A DNA stretch of 64,000 nucleotides from Nereocystis luetkeana (GCA_031213475.1 JARUPZ010000015.1:8646528-8710527); one strand, 5' to 3'. Shown: positions 1 to 11,527, counted from the stretch's first letter. Made by a program: numbers and translations. Notes: a model not told the origin generated them from the letters alone.

Positions 1-40
1 TGAACAGCCTACCAACCTAAAGATCCTTTCTCCAAGATTG
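1..40 (-). repeat. Family G fragment at window edge
   Basis: The reverse complement matches the left part of the family G copy near 30510-30550 (motif GGATCTTTAGGTTGGTAGG). It faces the second fragment at 1311 in inverted orientation. The rest of this copy lies outside the window. Confidence 0.6.
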
Positions 41-319
41 TAATGGGACCTCCTTTGTTGATGGGCTTTGCTTTTCGTTTGATCGCATCTATTCATCGTA
101 CTCGTAAATAGCCCTTTCGCTTTTTGTTTTTTTTGTTTTCGCTCAGTTTGAACGCGCGTGCATATTCAAAGCAACTCGTATAGGGTCTCCCCGTTGATGT
201 GGTTTGCTCCCTCTGTTTGGTTTGCTTTTCGTTTCGTTTTGTCCTTTGGGTCGCCACCTTCCCACCCCCATCTACATGCCTACTTGCCTACGAGTACGCA
301 AGAATGTGTACGTAGTCGC

Positions 320-672
320 GTGCGTGTTCTCTTCTCACGACAGATTGTTTATTTTAGTTTTCTTTCGTTTCTTTCATTTTTCTCTTTCGATTTGTCTTCC
401 TCGTTTTTGTTTTCTCTTTGATTGTTTCCTTTCGTTTCTCTATTTCATAGAATGTGTATGTCGTGCCTGTCGTATCGAGAAGATGACATGGCATTTCATT
501 GCCCTCTGCTGTGCTTACTGCATACGTGGCAACGTAGTATCTCTGTGGCATAGCTTTGTGACCACAGAACTTGTATCTCTTCTAGGATTGAAGAATCGGC
601 ACGGACACTGGTTGTGCTGGATGTCCACGGGTAGAAAGAACGGTTTGATGTGAAGAACACACACACACGTTT
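320..672 (-). repeat. Family C repeat, copy C1
   Basis: On the minus strand this begins with a (GT)n run and the conserved block GACATCCAGCACAACCAGTG, then runs through an AAAGAAACAATCAAAGAG-type A-rich end. It matches copies at 958-1250, 22988-23400 and 36467-36890. I see no convincing coding frame and cannot assign a transposon class. The short open frames here are not conserved in a coding pattern between copies. Confidence 0.7.
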
Positions 673-957
673 GCATTCCAGCTATGTACAGAATCGTAGT
701 ATTAATAACTATCTTTAGAATGATTAATCCCTTCATATCGACATGCGGAAGCACGACCGCTCGTTCTGACCTCTCGATAGCTTCGCAGACCGTACAGACC
801 GACAGCTGCCCTGAGCGCAGTCCGATTCGAGTCTTCCGTCACGGTATCATCGTTATCTCTTTCCTCTCTCATACTTGGATGCCTCCGAGAATCGTTGGAT
901 ATTAACTGACTATATACCTGTCCCCTGCACCGTAACGACTCTGTACTTACTACATAG
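673..957. other. Spacer without recognised gene
   Basis: Only a TATTAATA micro-scar motif at 700-707 stands out. The rest is unassigned sequence between two family C copies in opposite orientation. Confidence 0.4.
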
Positions 958-1250
958 CGTGTGTGTTCTTTGCCTTGAACAGTTCTTTCTACCCGTCGAC
1001 ATCTAGCACAATCAGTGTCCGTGCCTATTCTTCAATCCTATTACTAATAGTTAATAGAGAGATACAAAACCACGGCACAGAGATACTACATTGTTATGCA
1101 GTAAGCAGACTAAACAATGTAATGCCATGTCATCGTACTGGATACGACAGGCACAACATACACATTCTATAAAATAGATAAATGAAAAACAAACAAAAAA
1201 ACGGAAGAAGAGAAAGCAAATCGAAAGAGAAAACAAAAACTATTACTCGA
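958..1250 (+). repeat. Family C repeat, copy C2
   Basis: A diverged plus-strand copy of family C. It shares the TTCTTTCTACCCGTCGACAT block and the A-rich 3' part, and it lies inverted to copy C1 about 290 bp away. Confidence 0.65.
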
Positions 1251-1310
1251 TGATTAAATAACACCTGATGGCATATTTTATAGAGGCCCTATGACATCTG
1301 TGAGCTCGGA

Positions 1311-1465
1311 TCTTTAGGTTGGTAGGCAGTTCAGGTATTTTGCCAGTTGAGATCAAGGCACGGGCCGAGACCCAACCCAACCCCGATAACCCTAACCCTG
1401 ACCCCAAAACCGCAGCCAAAATGGGCCATACACGCGGCGTTTGCATCGAACCAGGAAATTTCTCA
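1311..1465 (+). repeat. Family G fragment with telomere-like repeats
   Basis: Similar to 30521-30705: it shares GGATCTTTAGGTTGGTAGG, AACCCTAACCCTGACCCC and GAACCAGGAAATTTCTCA. The telomere-like stretch sits inside the repeat unit in both copies, so it is part of the element and not a chromosome end. Confidence 0.65.
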
Positions 1466-2370
1466 ACTCATGTCTGTTAGAGATATTTCGGGCCCCTCTA
1501 CGGCCCACAGCGATATGTTTACGTATGGCGGCTCGCGTTGTTTTATTCAATATACTGGTAGGCAAGTGCCGTTGTTATGCGTAGGAGCTGGGCCAGCCAA
1601 GGTGCTGCCAAATCGGTTGATTGTTTACGCCCCGCTCAATACTACGTATTTGGACGCGATTTTTTTACACGGTGTTGAGCATGCACCAACCCACAAACGG
1701 AAGTAAGCCCTTTTTTGTGTGTTCGAGAGATAAAACCGATGCAAAGATCCGGAAAAATACAGAAGCGACCGTAACCTATCCAACAACAAAAAAGAGGGCT
1801 CGCTTTCAGTCTGTTTGCATATGTCGTGCAACTACAAGGTTAATTTTTCAGGTCGACACTCGCAAAATTTAACAGGGCATCGCAGAAAAACAAAAAAAGA
1901 TCGTAATTACTTGTGTTATGTATGGAAATCGTGTTTTGCGATATCTCTTGGTGGGTGGCGAATTGGGCACTGAAACTAATATCGGTCTTCTCGTAGGGTC
2001 TTCAGCTATGTCCCCCCAATTTTTTGCCTTCATCGGGAACGACGATTTTATTACGAATTGTGTGTTAAAAAGTTGGTGTTTTCGAGTTTTCGCCAATATC
2101 TCGTCGAGATCGAGTCGGGATATAAAAATGTCTTGAAATTTTAATATACTTTTTCTTCTGCGCATGCCGTGTTGTGTCAGGGTTAGTGCCTCCAAATTTC
2201 AAGTCTCAATTCGTAGCGGTTCACGAGGTAAGACGTGCCGATGGTTTATCCACTTTTTGGCTGGCCCATCTCGTGGTTTTTCGTGTTGCGACATGTTGAC
2301 GCCCGTTCATGATCAATTCCCCTGTAAGGGCACTGGCGCAGTGCTTATGTAATTTAATGGAGTGTTGTGC
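1466..2370. other. Unassigned sequence
   Basis: Short open frames occur on both strands, but none shows a recognisable domain, splice pattern or similarity to other parts of the window. I see no element ends. Confidence 0.35.
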
Positions 2371-2681
2371 ATCCCGTGCATTCTTGGTGTAGTCGGCTGG
2401 GTGGCGTTGGCGTTGTGTCCATTTTAGCATGTTGGTTGGCTTCAGCATTGACATGGGTATTTTCAAGTGCTTCAGGGAGTTCTAATGATGTGGGCGTCGG
2501 GGTGAGGGAGGAGTAGAACTATTGTAATAACGACTTCGTTTACAGGAGTATTTTTGGTGGCGACAAGTGCGATGCGTGCGCGATGAATGCCCCGACGTAT
2601 ATTATAACCCGTGCATTCTTGGTGTAGTCGGCCGGGTGGCGTTGGCTTCGTGTCTATTATGGTTTGTTCGTTGGCTTGCCA
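2371..2681 (+). repeat. Direct repeat pair (~70 bp)
   Basis: A block beginning CCCGTGCATTCTTGGTGTAG at about 2371 recurs at about 2609 with the continuation GGGTGGCGTTGG. It is a local duplication of about 70 bp separated by about 165 bp. A second small duplication, ATACAGTACAAGAGGC twice, lies near 2885-2920. Confidence 0.7.
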
Positions 2682-3206
2682 ACCGCGGGGTCAAAGTACC
2701 GAATGAAACAGGGTTCCAGATGGCATATCTGATACAAAATGGGCGCAGAGAACAGAAACCTTGCACGTACGAGTACGTGCAATTTTCCGCTGGTGCAAGC
2801 TGGTGCAACAAAACGCGAAGACGGCCGAAAGACCAGCCTCGACCAACCACGTAAGGAGTGTTGCTCGAGCTTCGCACACGGTGTTCATACAGTACAAGAG
2901 GCATACAGTACAAGAGGCGTCGCACAAGTTAACTTGCAAGATGTTCACAGAATTATCGTATGTACAAGGTGTTCACATTAGCACCAGTAGCTAGTAATAG
3001 TATTAGCGGTGCTGCACGAGTTGTATGTACAAGTAGTTGTTGAGCCTTGACCAATCACACAGACTGGTGTTGCAAGAGTTCATGATGAAGGTTATGTCGC
3101 AATTAGGGGATTTCATCCCCCACCCCCTCTGCACATGCCGTGTTATCAGTATGGTATAATTTTCCCTTCGACCGCCTTCCTCCTCTATTGCCACGTGTTG
3201 TTACAG

Positions 3207-3476
3207 GTGGGAAAACGCTGCTACGACTGCCTCAGCGAGGGGGACAAAACACTGATCGCCGCCGGCAACCACCTCGTGGCTTCCTCGATCAAACCCTGGC
3301 ACGTGGGGTGTGCACTGAGGCGTCGCCGGGAGATGGTAGAGACTACCACCCTCGAAGCCGACGAGCGCGCCGCCGCAAACAGTGCGGAGAAATCAAGGAA
3401 CGCCAGTAGAAGCTCTACACCCGCGAAGCGCCCCCGCGAGGGCCTCGCCAGGGGCGAGCAACTGGACCTTTTGTAG
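3207..3476 (+). CDS. Terminal exon of a zinc-binding-like protein
   Basis: A pyrimidine-rich run ending TTGTTACAG at 3206 looks like a splice acceptor. The exon then reads in phase 0 to a stop at 3474-3476, giving 89 residues. It contains C-Y-D-C, 23 residues, then W-H-V-G-C, a C-x2-C...H-x2-C arrangement reminiscent of treble-clef or PARP-type zinc fingers, though the spacing is shorter than in classical PARP fingers. After this come basic and low-complexity segments (RRRREM, AEKSRNASRSS, KRPREG). No upstream exon was identified. It lies about 250 bp before the Helitron coding region in the same orientation, so it may be a host gene end or a fragment picked up by the Helitron. I see the motif; the binding function is inference. 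Confidence 0.45.
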   Translation: MGKRCYDCLSEGDKTLIAAGNHLVASSIKPWHVGCALRRRREMVETTTLEADERAAANSAEKSRNASRSSTPAKRPREGLARGEQLDLL

Positions 3477-3728
3477 TCTTCTAGGCTACGTTTTTTTACT
3501 CAGAACATTGAACATCGAACACCGAGCACATTGCTTAGAACACTTAAGAGTTGCGCAAGTGAGTACGCGATAAGAAACTCTACAGAGCACAGAAGGGGCT
3601 GATCGAGTACACGACAAGTACGTCTACGTATACTAGAAAGGAATAGGAATTGCCGTAAGTCAGACTACAGACTCTTGAAGGGACGCTTGGTTTAAGAAAT
3701 TTTCTTCAACTTTTTTTGGTATCAACAA
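3477..3728. other. Gap between zinc-motif exon and Helitron ORF
   Basis: Probably holds the 5' end of the Helitron and untranslated sequence. A Helitron 5' TC terminus cannot be fixed without a second copy. Confidence 0.3.
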
Positions 3729-5590
3729 ATGAGCACCGCTCCAATATCAGCACCGCAACGTCTTGGAGTCCTTCCGTTCGGCGACCTTTCTGTCGTCTTG
3801 CCGGATCCACATTGTGTTAGGTACTTGAACTTGAACAACCCCCTCAATAGAAAGTGCAAGTTTTGCAATGCCCTGAAATGGAAAGAAGAGAACATAAACT
3901 GTTGCTCCAAAGGCAAGCATGTCGTGCGCCCACTCCTTCATATTCCGCCAGACATTAAGGATATTTTTAGCGCACCTAGTTTCTTCAAACGCCAACGCTC
4001 TTATAATGGCACATTTGCTATGACAGCTCTTGGAGCATCGCCTTCGCCCACTTGGACACAACCCTCTTACCCTAGCATGCTCAAGCTCCACGGCAAACCG
4101 TATCACCGTGTAATCGATAGTTTTCGCGAGACATACGGAGGCACCGTAGCAAATAACCAAGCCCGAATGTGCATCTATGACAATGAGATTCAAAACAATC
4201 GCCAAACGCCTGCAACTAGATCCTGACACTCTCACCTACTGGAGCAATCGCATAAAACAAGATAAAAAAAATGGGTCAAACAATACCGTACACTACTTCT
4301 TGAAATCGACCAAAGCGAACACCACAACCTTTGCAGATCGTTCGAGGAAACTGCTCGTGTCACGCCCACCGCTCGCACTGAAATTGCGGCTCTATTATAC
4401 AAAGACGACGATCGCACACCTGCCCAAACACACGTCTACATATCTCCCCGCAGTGGTCCAACTGACGAATGTGAAAAGCCACGGTTCGTGCCCATCTGGT
4501 CGGTTTTGTACGAATCTCTACAATTTCCATTTTTATTTTATTTTGGCGAGCCAGGGTGGAGCCCAGGATGGCATGGCGACAACAGGAAATGCCGCACACT
4601 CTCTACCACTGGAAAAACAGCTCATATTTTTCAATACTGTCAGGCAACGGCTGCTTTGCGAGCCAACTTTCCAAATTATTTCAACACTAGCTCAGGAACA
4701 TGCCTGTGACTCTTATGCTAGGCAAGATGACATTGTTCTTTCATATTGCGATAAGCAACTTCCAAAGAAACGTCTCGCCACACTCGACGCAATCAACCAG
4801 GCTCCCCTAGAGGCTACGGTCGGAAAACGCCTTCCAGTCAGCTTTCATGGCGCCCCAGCAAACCGAAAAAGTAAGCAATTGGATGCAATGGCCGTGGTCG
4901 CACGCATGGGAAAGCCGTATTTAATGGTGACGTTTACAGCAAACCCAAAATGGCCAGAGATAGTGGAAAACTTACACAAAGGCCAGACAGGAATGTATCG
5001 CCCAGATTTAGTTAACCGTGTCTTCAAAATGAAGCTCAGATCCCTTTTGGCAGACCTCAAAAGCAACCTCTTCGGCAAAAATGCATTACATGCTTTATGT
5101 CATTGAGTACCAAGGACGAGGTTGTGTTCATGCCCACATCATAAAATTGAAGGACCAAGCCCCGAGCAATTGAAAGAGGTTGACAAATGGATATGGACAA
5201 ACCTTCCAGATGCTAGCATTGCAAACGGCGAGCTGCGTAAAAACGTCCTCCAGTACATGGTCCATAAAAAATGTGGTACGTTCAACCCTTCTGCACCCTG
5301 CATGAAACCAGATCCCAAAAGTAAGAGAATTTTTTGCAAAATGCACTATCCCCAGCCTTTCCGCAGTAGCCTCGCTCTCAACGAGAGGTCCGGACGAGCT
5401 GAATACCGACGCCTAGACAACAACGACAGCGCCACTATTAAATGCAACGACGGTCAAAGCAAGACCGTCCCATAGACAACCGCAGCATAGTGCCTTACAA
5501 CCCGTACTTCATTATTAAATACGATTGCCATATTTGCATCGATATGGTCACAGGTAAAGCTGTCATCGCGTACTTATACAAATATTAACA
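3729..5590 (+). pseudogene. Helitron Rep (HUH endonuclease), frameshifted
   Basis: The Helitron-like N-terminal domain starts at 3729. It has the zinc-ligand pattern C-K-F-C...C-C-S-K-G-K at roughly residues 43-60 and a conserved F-x3-R-x-Y-N-x-T-F-A-M segment near 3985-4025. The frame then changes repeatedly: a segment with LYESLQFPFLFYFGEPGW lies near 4490-4560, and the Rep core with MVTFTANPKWPEI near 4925-4970. The HUH site reads V-H-A-H-I-I at 5125-5142. The tyrosine region Y-N-P-Y-F-I-I-K-Y-D-C-H at about 5490-5535 corresponds to the Rep catalytic tyrosines. In the family this enzyme nicks and religates DNA in rolling-circle transposition. Local motifs survive, but the frames do not join. 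Confidence 0.85.
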
Positions 5591-5779
5591 TACCTGCAAT
5601 AATATGAGCAATACATTGTCCAGCCAAAAGAACGCACATCGAAGCGATCTCGCCCATGCGATGACGCCTCCGACGACGACGAAACCTCCAACGACAACGG
5701 CTCGTCCACCACCCATTGGCGCGATCAATACCTCAATTTTGTTCATCTCCGAAGTAAGCCAATCGTAGCTCGTCTTCAA

Positions 5780-7696
5780 TACATGAGCCCTGACCAAGGA
5801 GACATACGGTACCTACGACTCCTCTTACTCCATGAGCACACAACCAACTGGACACGGCTCCGGACAGTCAACGGCGTTCTACAGGAAACATTCGAAGATG
5901 CCGCTAGAGCTATCGGCCTAGTTCATGGTCCTGAGGAGTATACAACATGTCTACAAGAAGGTATCGGTTTTTCTACCGCTAAATAATTACGACAGCTATT
6001 CACAACACTCATTTTGCATGGTGCACCTGCTCGCGCGCTATGGGAGATATTCCAAGATGATCTCGCCGCCGACTTCGCCTCAAACCTTGCACAATCCGCT
6101 GCCGTCAACGCGGCTCTAAAATCCATCGACCTTATGCTTCACAAACATGGGAGATCCACAGACAAATATGGTTTGCCCAAAAGTGCACCACGAAAACACT
6201 CGAGTACGACCGCTTGCTCGGAGCTTTCGACAACCAAGAAATGCAAGAGTTAGCCGATCAACTTATATCCCCCAACTCCCCCAAGAACAAAAAACAGTGT
6301 TTGATGCAATCACATCCCGCGTCATACAAAAAGAAGGAGGCGGCGTATACATGATCGATGCACCTGCTGGAACTGGCAAGACATTCACCGAAACTACTAT
6401 TGCTGCATCTCTCAAGAGCTCGTGGGACGCTCGTCTTATGCACGGCGTCCACTGGATTAGCCGCATTGATCCTCCCTGGGGGTCTCACCGCACATTCAAC
6501 TTTTAAACTTCCCTTTGGTCCAGACGCTGTTAGTGGTAGCACGTGTAATATCAAAGCAGAGTCTCAAAGAGCTGATGTCCTCAAACAAGCAGGATTGTTA
6601 ATATGGGACGAATGCCCAATGTCAAGCAAACATGCTCCTGAAGCTTTGGACTTAACACTAAGGGACCTCATGAACAATGACCTTCCTTTCGGCGGGAAAA
6701 CCATTGCCATTTCGGGATATTTGCGCCAGTGTGGACCAATTGTACAGTTTGGTACTGCAAGGGACGTTGTGGATGAAGCCTGTTCATCCTCGCAGCTCTG
6801 GAAACATCTTCAGCGTTTTCGTCTCACCAAATCAATGAGAGACCGAGGAGACATTCCCTACGCTAAAATGGTGCTATTAATACCAGTGGGCGAAGGCGAC
6901 ATCGAACCACTAACCCTTTCCGACGGGAGTGCAGTTATACCTCTCAAGCACACATCGAAGGACTGCCGGCTCCGAACACGTGTGCCAAATCAATGGAACC
7001 GCTAACTTCGAAGACCTCGTTCAAGTCGTATATCCTGACTTTTTGCAAGTAAATCACAACACGTTCGATGACCGCGGCATATTAGCACCTACCAATGACA
7101 GCATCGACCAAATCAATGACTACGTGCTGGACATGTTACCCGGAGAAGCACAGCACGAGAAGAGTTCGGACCGGCTCGTCTCCGACGACTCAGAAAACAT
7201 GCCAGAGGTCCTGCCTGTCGAACACTTGAACACAGTTAATGTACCAGGCACACCTCCACATGACTTGCAACTTAAGATAGGAGCTTTGGTAATGTTCGTC
7301 AGAAACATTAATTTTGACAGTGGCCTCGTTAACGGCAAAAAGGGAGTGGTTCGAGGTCTGTCCGCAAAAGTCGTTTGATGTCGAAGTTATCGCTGAAGGA
7401 TTCCCTATTGTCAAAATACCAAGAATTTGTTTCGAAACTCAAGTAGGCCACAAAGGAATTACCTTCCATCGTCATCACTTTCCTCTTCGTTTATGCTACG
7501 CCATGACAATCAACAAGTCACAAAAGGGCAAACTGTACAGAAAGTCGGCCTTGATCTAAGAGTTGACGTATTCACGCATGGACAATTATACGTCGCTCTC
7601 AGCCGCACCACTTCACGAGAAAACACCCTGCGTCTCGTGAAAAAAAACAGGCTCATAGACAACGTTCCCCACGTTGCCAACGTCGTCTTTCGATAA
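5780..7696 (+). pseudogene. Helitron Pif1-like helicase, frameshifted
   Basis: The linker domain with LRTVNGVLQETFEDAARAIGL lies near 5860-5925. Walker A, A-P-A-G-T-G-K-T-F, lies near 6359-6390, and Walker B, L-I-W-D-E-C-P-M, near 6594-6620. The Pif1 motif usually G-G-D-F-R-Q reads S-G-Y-L-R-Q near 6712-6732. The C-terminal motifs N-G-K-K-G-V-V-R-G (about 7330-7357), [11 protein letters not shown] (near 7490-7520) and G-Q-L-Y-V-A-L-S-R (near 7580-7607) are recognisable in different frames. At 6875 a TATTAATA motif adds two codons in frame. In the family this is the 5'-3' helicase fused to Rep. Here it is a pseudogene. The change to G-Y in the third motif would damage activity even without frameshifts. 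Confidence 0.85.
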
Positions 7697-7702
7697 TTCA
7701 TT

Positions 7703-8317
7703 GTGGCTGCTAGTGGAAGAGAACCCCTGTATGAAAATGTGAATTCCTCAGGGAACGGAAAGTCAAATACAAACAATACTGACACCGACAGCGACAACGA
7801 CAGCAGTTGCGACAGCGACAGCAGTTGCGACAGCGATGACAGTGAGAGCAGTAGCGACGACAGCACCAACAAGTGGGCCATTGTTAATGAGATAGGAGAT
7901 GGCGCTTGCTTATTTCGTTGCATAGCTCGCAGAGTGCATGGGGACCCTGACCTACACTTTATTACTCGACAGCAAGTACTACAACATATTCGTGATCACC
8001 TGTACGACCCAGTCCCCTTATTCGATATGTCATTCAACGACTTCATTTTAGGCGGAATCCAAAGCGAATCTGTCGCTACCCTTGGCCAACCCGACACACA
8101 CTATACCTCGGTCGGTCACTACCTCAACCTCATGTCCAACGCATATGCTTACGCCACACATATTGGAATCACCGCCGCCAACCATCTATTCGACATCAAC
8201 ATCAATGTCACATTTGCTGGCACACCTTATCCAATCACACATCCCGAGCCAAACTCGTGCAACGTCCTGTACGACCCCATCTCTCAGCACTACAACTCAC
8301 TCCAGTACAACGGATAA
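7703..8317 (+). CDS. OTU-type cysteine protease domain of Helitron
   Basis: A single open frame of 204 codons. The listed start is GTG and a TAA lies just upstream, so in the intact element this was probably joined to the helicase or begun at a lost ATG. Residues 24-55 are a Ser/Asp-rich low-complexity linker. The OTU fold begins near residue 57. Its catalytic motif D-G-A-C is at residues 66-69, with Cys69 the predicted nucleophile, and the C-terminal His is in S-Q-H-Y-N at residue 196. OTU proteases cleave ubiquitin chains, and OTU domains are known in some Helitrons and other transposons. It is the only Helitron domain here still in one frame, which could mean chance or later constraint. 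Activity is not shown. Confidence 0.7.
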   Translation: MAASGREPLYENVNSSGNGKSNTNNTDTDSDNDSSCDSDSSCDSDDSESSSDDSTNKWAIVNEIGDGACLFRCIARRVHGDPDLHFITRQQVLQHIRDHLYDPVPLFDMSFNDFILGGIQSESVATLGQPDTHYTSVGHYLNLMSNAYAYATHIGITAANHLFDININVTFAGTPYPITHPEPNSCNVLYDPISQHYNSLQYNG

Positions 8318-9551
8318 ATGCCGCGACGACAGCGTTCATGATATGTTCGTTGCTTTCCTTTCGGCGCTTACGCCACTCCCCTACCCACAACCCGGAGGGG
8401 AACCTTGTACTACTTATTTTTGCGTTCCGTTCATCGTTATGGCCTTTTCCTGCTCCGGATTTTTCTCCTATTAATAGTCGCACCTCAGATCCGGAGGTAC
8501 ACACATATCGATAGTAGGCTCTTCTTCCCCTTCCCTCCTTGTCGCAACACGGATCCGAGAAAAGGTCGGACGCTACGTACTATACCTGGTACTAATTTAG
8601 CTTTAGTGATATTCCCGTTTTTGCGTGGTCGTTCTGGTGAAAAATCCGACCATGATGGTGGATCGAGTCGCGAGGAAGCAGGGTGACTTGGTGGCGGCTA
8701 CTGATATTTCTGTCACCACTCGCTGGGAGGAGGACCACGGCGAACAAATGGGATCAGGTCCGCTTGGGATCAGGGTGCCAAGCGGGAGCACGGTCGGTAG
8801 TGGGTAACCCTGTTCGGACTGCAGTCGTCAAAGGGGTAACAGCGTCGACCTATGAAATTCTCTGACAGGCTCGTTCGCGTCTACCAATAGTTTCACGGTA
8901 CATATTATTTATCTTTTGGGCACTTTCAACAGGGAGTGGATGCGGGTGGGGGGAGTAGAGCGACAGCTACAGTACGTACATACGGCATGCACCTGGTAAA
9001 AAGGAGGGCGTTTTCATGCTGCCAGTAGTTTAGTAACAGGCAGCGCATGGGAAACAAGCAGTCAATTTTTGCTACCTGCATATGAATACCTGGCTAGAGC
9101 TCTGTACTGAAGTGTAGATGTGCTTCTGTTATCGTGTGTACTACTTTTTGCTTGTTTTATTATTTTACCGAGGTATTCCTTCCACTCCAGAGTTATTGGA
9201 GCCTGTCCTGCGACCACGGACTGCATTATTGCATTGTGGCGACGAGTTAATGTGAGAACAGCAACAATGTAGTACATTCTTCTTCCTTGATTTCGTGATC
9301 GTGCTCTTTTTTACTTAGGTTGCTGTATGTACTCTTGCGTACTACGCACGAGTACTCTTGCGTACTACGCACGAGCTGAGCATGAAACGGACGATCAATC
9401 ATGGAGGCGTATCTCGTGAACCACTGCGAACTAGGACTTGAAACTTGGAGCCACTGACCCTGACATCACTGCATGTGGGAAAAAAAAGTACGTAATTCTT
9501 TTGGCGTAACAGATTTCGGCGAAAACTCAAGAACACCAACTTTTCGCACTA
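8318..9551. other. Unassigned sequence with short tandem duplication
   Basis: A stretch near 8465-8545 weakly resembles the 3' body of SINE S (CTCAGATCCGG...AGGCTCTTCT). A TATTAATA motif lies at 8469 and a TACCTGGTA motif near 8583. A 23-bp tandem duplication (GTACTCTTGCGTACTACGCA) lies at about 9329-9375. A block at 9208-9275 (GACCACGGACT...TTAATGTGAGAACA) recurs inside the H4 element at 34262-34305. No gene is recognised. Confidence 0.4.
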
Positions 9552-9660
9552 TTAACCCTTTTAGGACTGCAGTCTCGTTTTGGGGACATTTTGGGGAAAA
9601 AATACTTGGGAGTTTGAGTGGATTGTCCCCAAAACGGGACTGTAGTTCTAAAGGGGTTAA
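9552..9660. mobile_element. Family B hairpin element
   Basis: TTAA-CCCTTTTAGGACTGCAGTC runs into an interior spacer and returns as the inverted arm, ending GGGGTTAA. Both ends carry TTAA. The two arms could fold into a long hairpin. The element is non-coding. Confidence 0.8.
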
Positions 9661-10882
9661 TAGTCCTGCTACACTCAGTAATAAAGTCGTCGTTCACGAT
9701 CAAGGCGAAATTTGGTGGAGACGTTACGGGGGCCCAAGAAGAAGATCGATATCAGTTTCATTGCCCATTTCGTGTGCCCGAAGACGGAAAATAAATAATT
9801 ACCTCTATTTCCAGTACGAAATAATTAAATTGAAACGGAGGTCAACTTATTTATTCGTTGCCCATCACGAGATATAGCCAGAAACAGAAACAGTATTCCA
9901 AGTGCAACGAGATTTTTTTTTTTTTTTTCTGCCCCGGAGAGCGAGAGGAAACCCCTGCCCACACTTATTTCTCAAGTTTTCGTGTACCGGTTCGAACCCG
10001 GTTCGTTTCTTCCACCTTTGCAACGAGAAAAAGTATTTTACTGCGGTGCAGCGCCCAATTTTTCAATTTTCGATCTGAAATTTCAACACCGTACGTATTT
10101 GTGACCCCCGTGCAAAACTATGTCGTCCTTGGCTTTTTGATATTTCGTTTTTACAGAGGAGTTTTAGCCGCGTTACTATTTTTGGGGGGGTATTTTCGGT
10201 CATTCCCTCGAACAGAAAGAAAAAAAAAACGGCACACACGTCTCGGTTGGTGCATGGGCAACACGGTGTCAAAAAATCATGCCCAACTACTGCTTAAATC
10301 GGGCGCTGCATGCCCGACCTCTTGAATCGGCGGGGTGTTGGCTGGCCCAGCTCGTGCTTCGATGAACACATCATACTTACGTATCGTTGGTTCGGTATTT
10401 CGTGTGCTTGACCAAGTTTCATTTGGTTTCATTTGTGGTTTATTTGTTGGTAATACTCGTACGAGCAGCGAGTACGTACAGGGTTCGGGCATGTCATGTG
10501 GTGCGGTGTGTCACCCGCCCCATGCCCAGTGCTTCAGTATACCAGGTATATATGCCTTTAATTCTGCAGCTTCAGATTGTCTTCCTCATACGATATACTC
10601 GTATACCTCTATTTTCTACCAGGTATTTTCCTTCTGAGGCATACAGCATACCTGGTATACTCGTAAAACCCCTAGAACGCGCGATCGAAGGGTAAGAAAC
10701 ACACACACCTTACAAAGAGGAGTTTTAACGAAATCCTCCCTTGAAATCCTCGATCTCAGCTACTAGTAATAATACCATTAACACTGCAGTAGCTGTCGTT
10801 TTTTAATGTTGTTATAAATACCAGTTATTTGGTTTATAAATACGAGTAGACGCAGGGATACGTTGATCAGTGTCGACCACGA
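9661..10882. other. Unassigned AT-rich region with three TACCWGGTA motifs
   Basis: No convincing exon. TACCAGGTA or TACCTGGTA occurs at about 10540, 10618 and 10649, within 120 bp of one another. A poly-T run lies at 9911-9928. Confidence 0.4.
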
Positions 10883-10891
10883 CCATTGTAT

Positions 10892-11240
10892 TTTTATACT
10901 GGTATTTTTTTATTTTTCTCATCCCATTCATTATCTTCGCACATCTTCTTATCTCTCTCCTTCCAACTCGTAACTCAGATCCGGGGTCACATAGCAGGCT
11001 CTTCTACCCCCTTCCCGCTACGGTACGTGCCTTCATTTTTATCGCGAGAAGATTTCAGCCTTTTTCTTCCCTCGTCGACTCGCATCGAATTGTGCCTACC
11101 CACGCTGCAAGCCGCTCTCAACAATTGAATCCTTTTTTATTTTTGCAAATAGTGTCAAAGTTCGACCCACCTGGGGCTCGAACCCAGGACTCAAACAAGT
11201 AGAATTCGAGGTTAACCACTTGAACCACCGGAGCGACCGG
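10892..11240 (-). mobile_element. SINE S copy S1 (tRNA-headed)
   Basis: Minus-strand copy. The tRNA-like head lies at the 11240 end, with a B box GGTTCGAGCCC and an A-box-like TGGTTCAAGTGG. A ~230-bp body follows and then a T-rich (poly-A) tail near 10892-10918. The 9-bp sequence CCATTGTAT lies immediately outside both ends (10883-10891 and 11241-11249), a clear target site duplication typical of LINE-mediated insertion. This is the best-bounded SINE S copy in the window. Confidence 0.85.
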
Positions 11241-11291
11241 CCATTGTATCAATATCATCGTACAGCTGATTTACGGAATGATGTTCGGTTT

Positions 11292-11512
11292 ATATATTGG
11301 AATGGCATTTTTTTTTTTTTAATTATTATTTTATTTTTTTCTCATCCCATTGATTATCTTCGCACATCTTCTTCTCTCTCTCCTTCCAACTCGTAACTCA
11401 GATCCGGGGTCACATAGCAGGCTCTTCTCCCCCCTTCCCGCTACGGTACGTGCCTCCATTTTTATCGCGAGAAGATTCCAGCCTTTTCTTCCCTCGTCGA
11501 CTCGCATCGAAT
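11292..11512 (-). mobile_element. SINE S copy S2, 5' truncated
   Basis: The same body and A-tail as S1 (CTCATCCCATTGATTATCTT, then CAGATCCGGGGTCACATAGC), but the copy stops at GCATCGAAT and lacks the tRNA-like head. Head loss is the usual outcome of incomplete reverse transcription. Confidence 0.85.
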
Positions 11513-11527
11513 TTACGCTATATTGTC

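Larger units (their letters stand above)
3660..8320 (+). mobile_element. Degenerate Helitron with OTU domain
   Basis: A continuous plus-strand block encodes, in order, the Helitron N-terminal zinc region, the HUH Rep endonuclease, a Pif1-like SF1 helicase and an OTU-type cysteine protease. This order of Rep and helicase is diagnostic of Helitron rolling-circle transposons. At least ten frame changes and several stops break the frame, so this copy cannot be autonomous. The boundaries are approximate: I could not confirm the 5' TC end or the 3' hairpin plus CTRR end, and no second copy exists in the window for comparison. Confidence 0.85.

Noticed and set aside
10900..11202. Repeated hydrophobic peptide ORFs (also at 11350, 30943, 34657, 35536)
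   Set aside because: All are translations of the SINE S body. They vary by frame and show no coding-type conservation.
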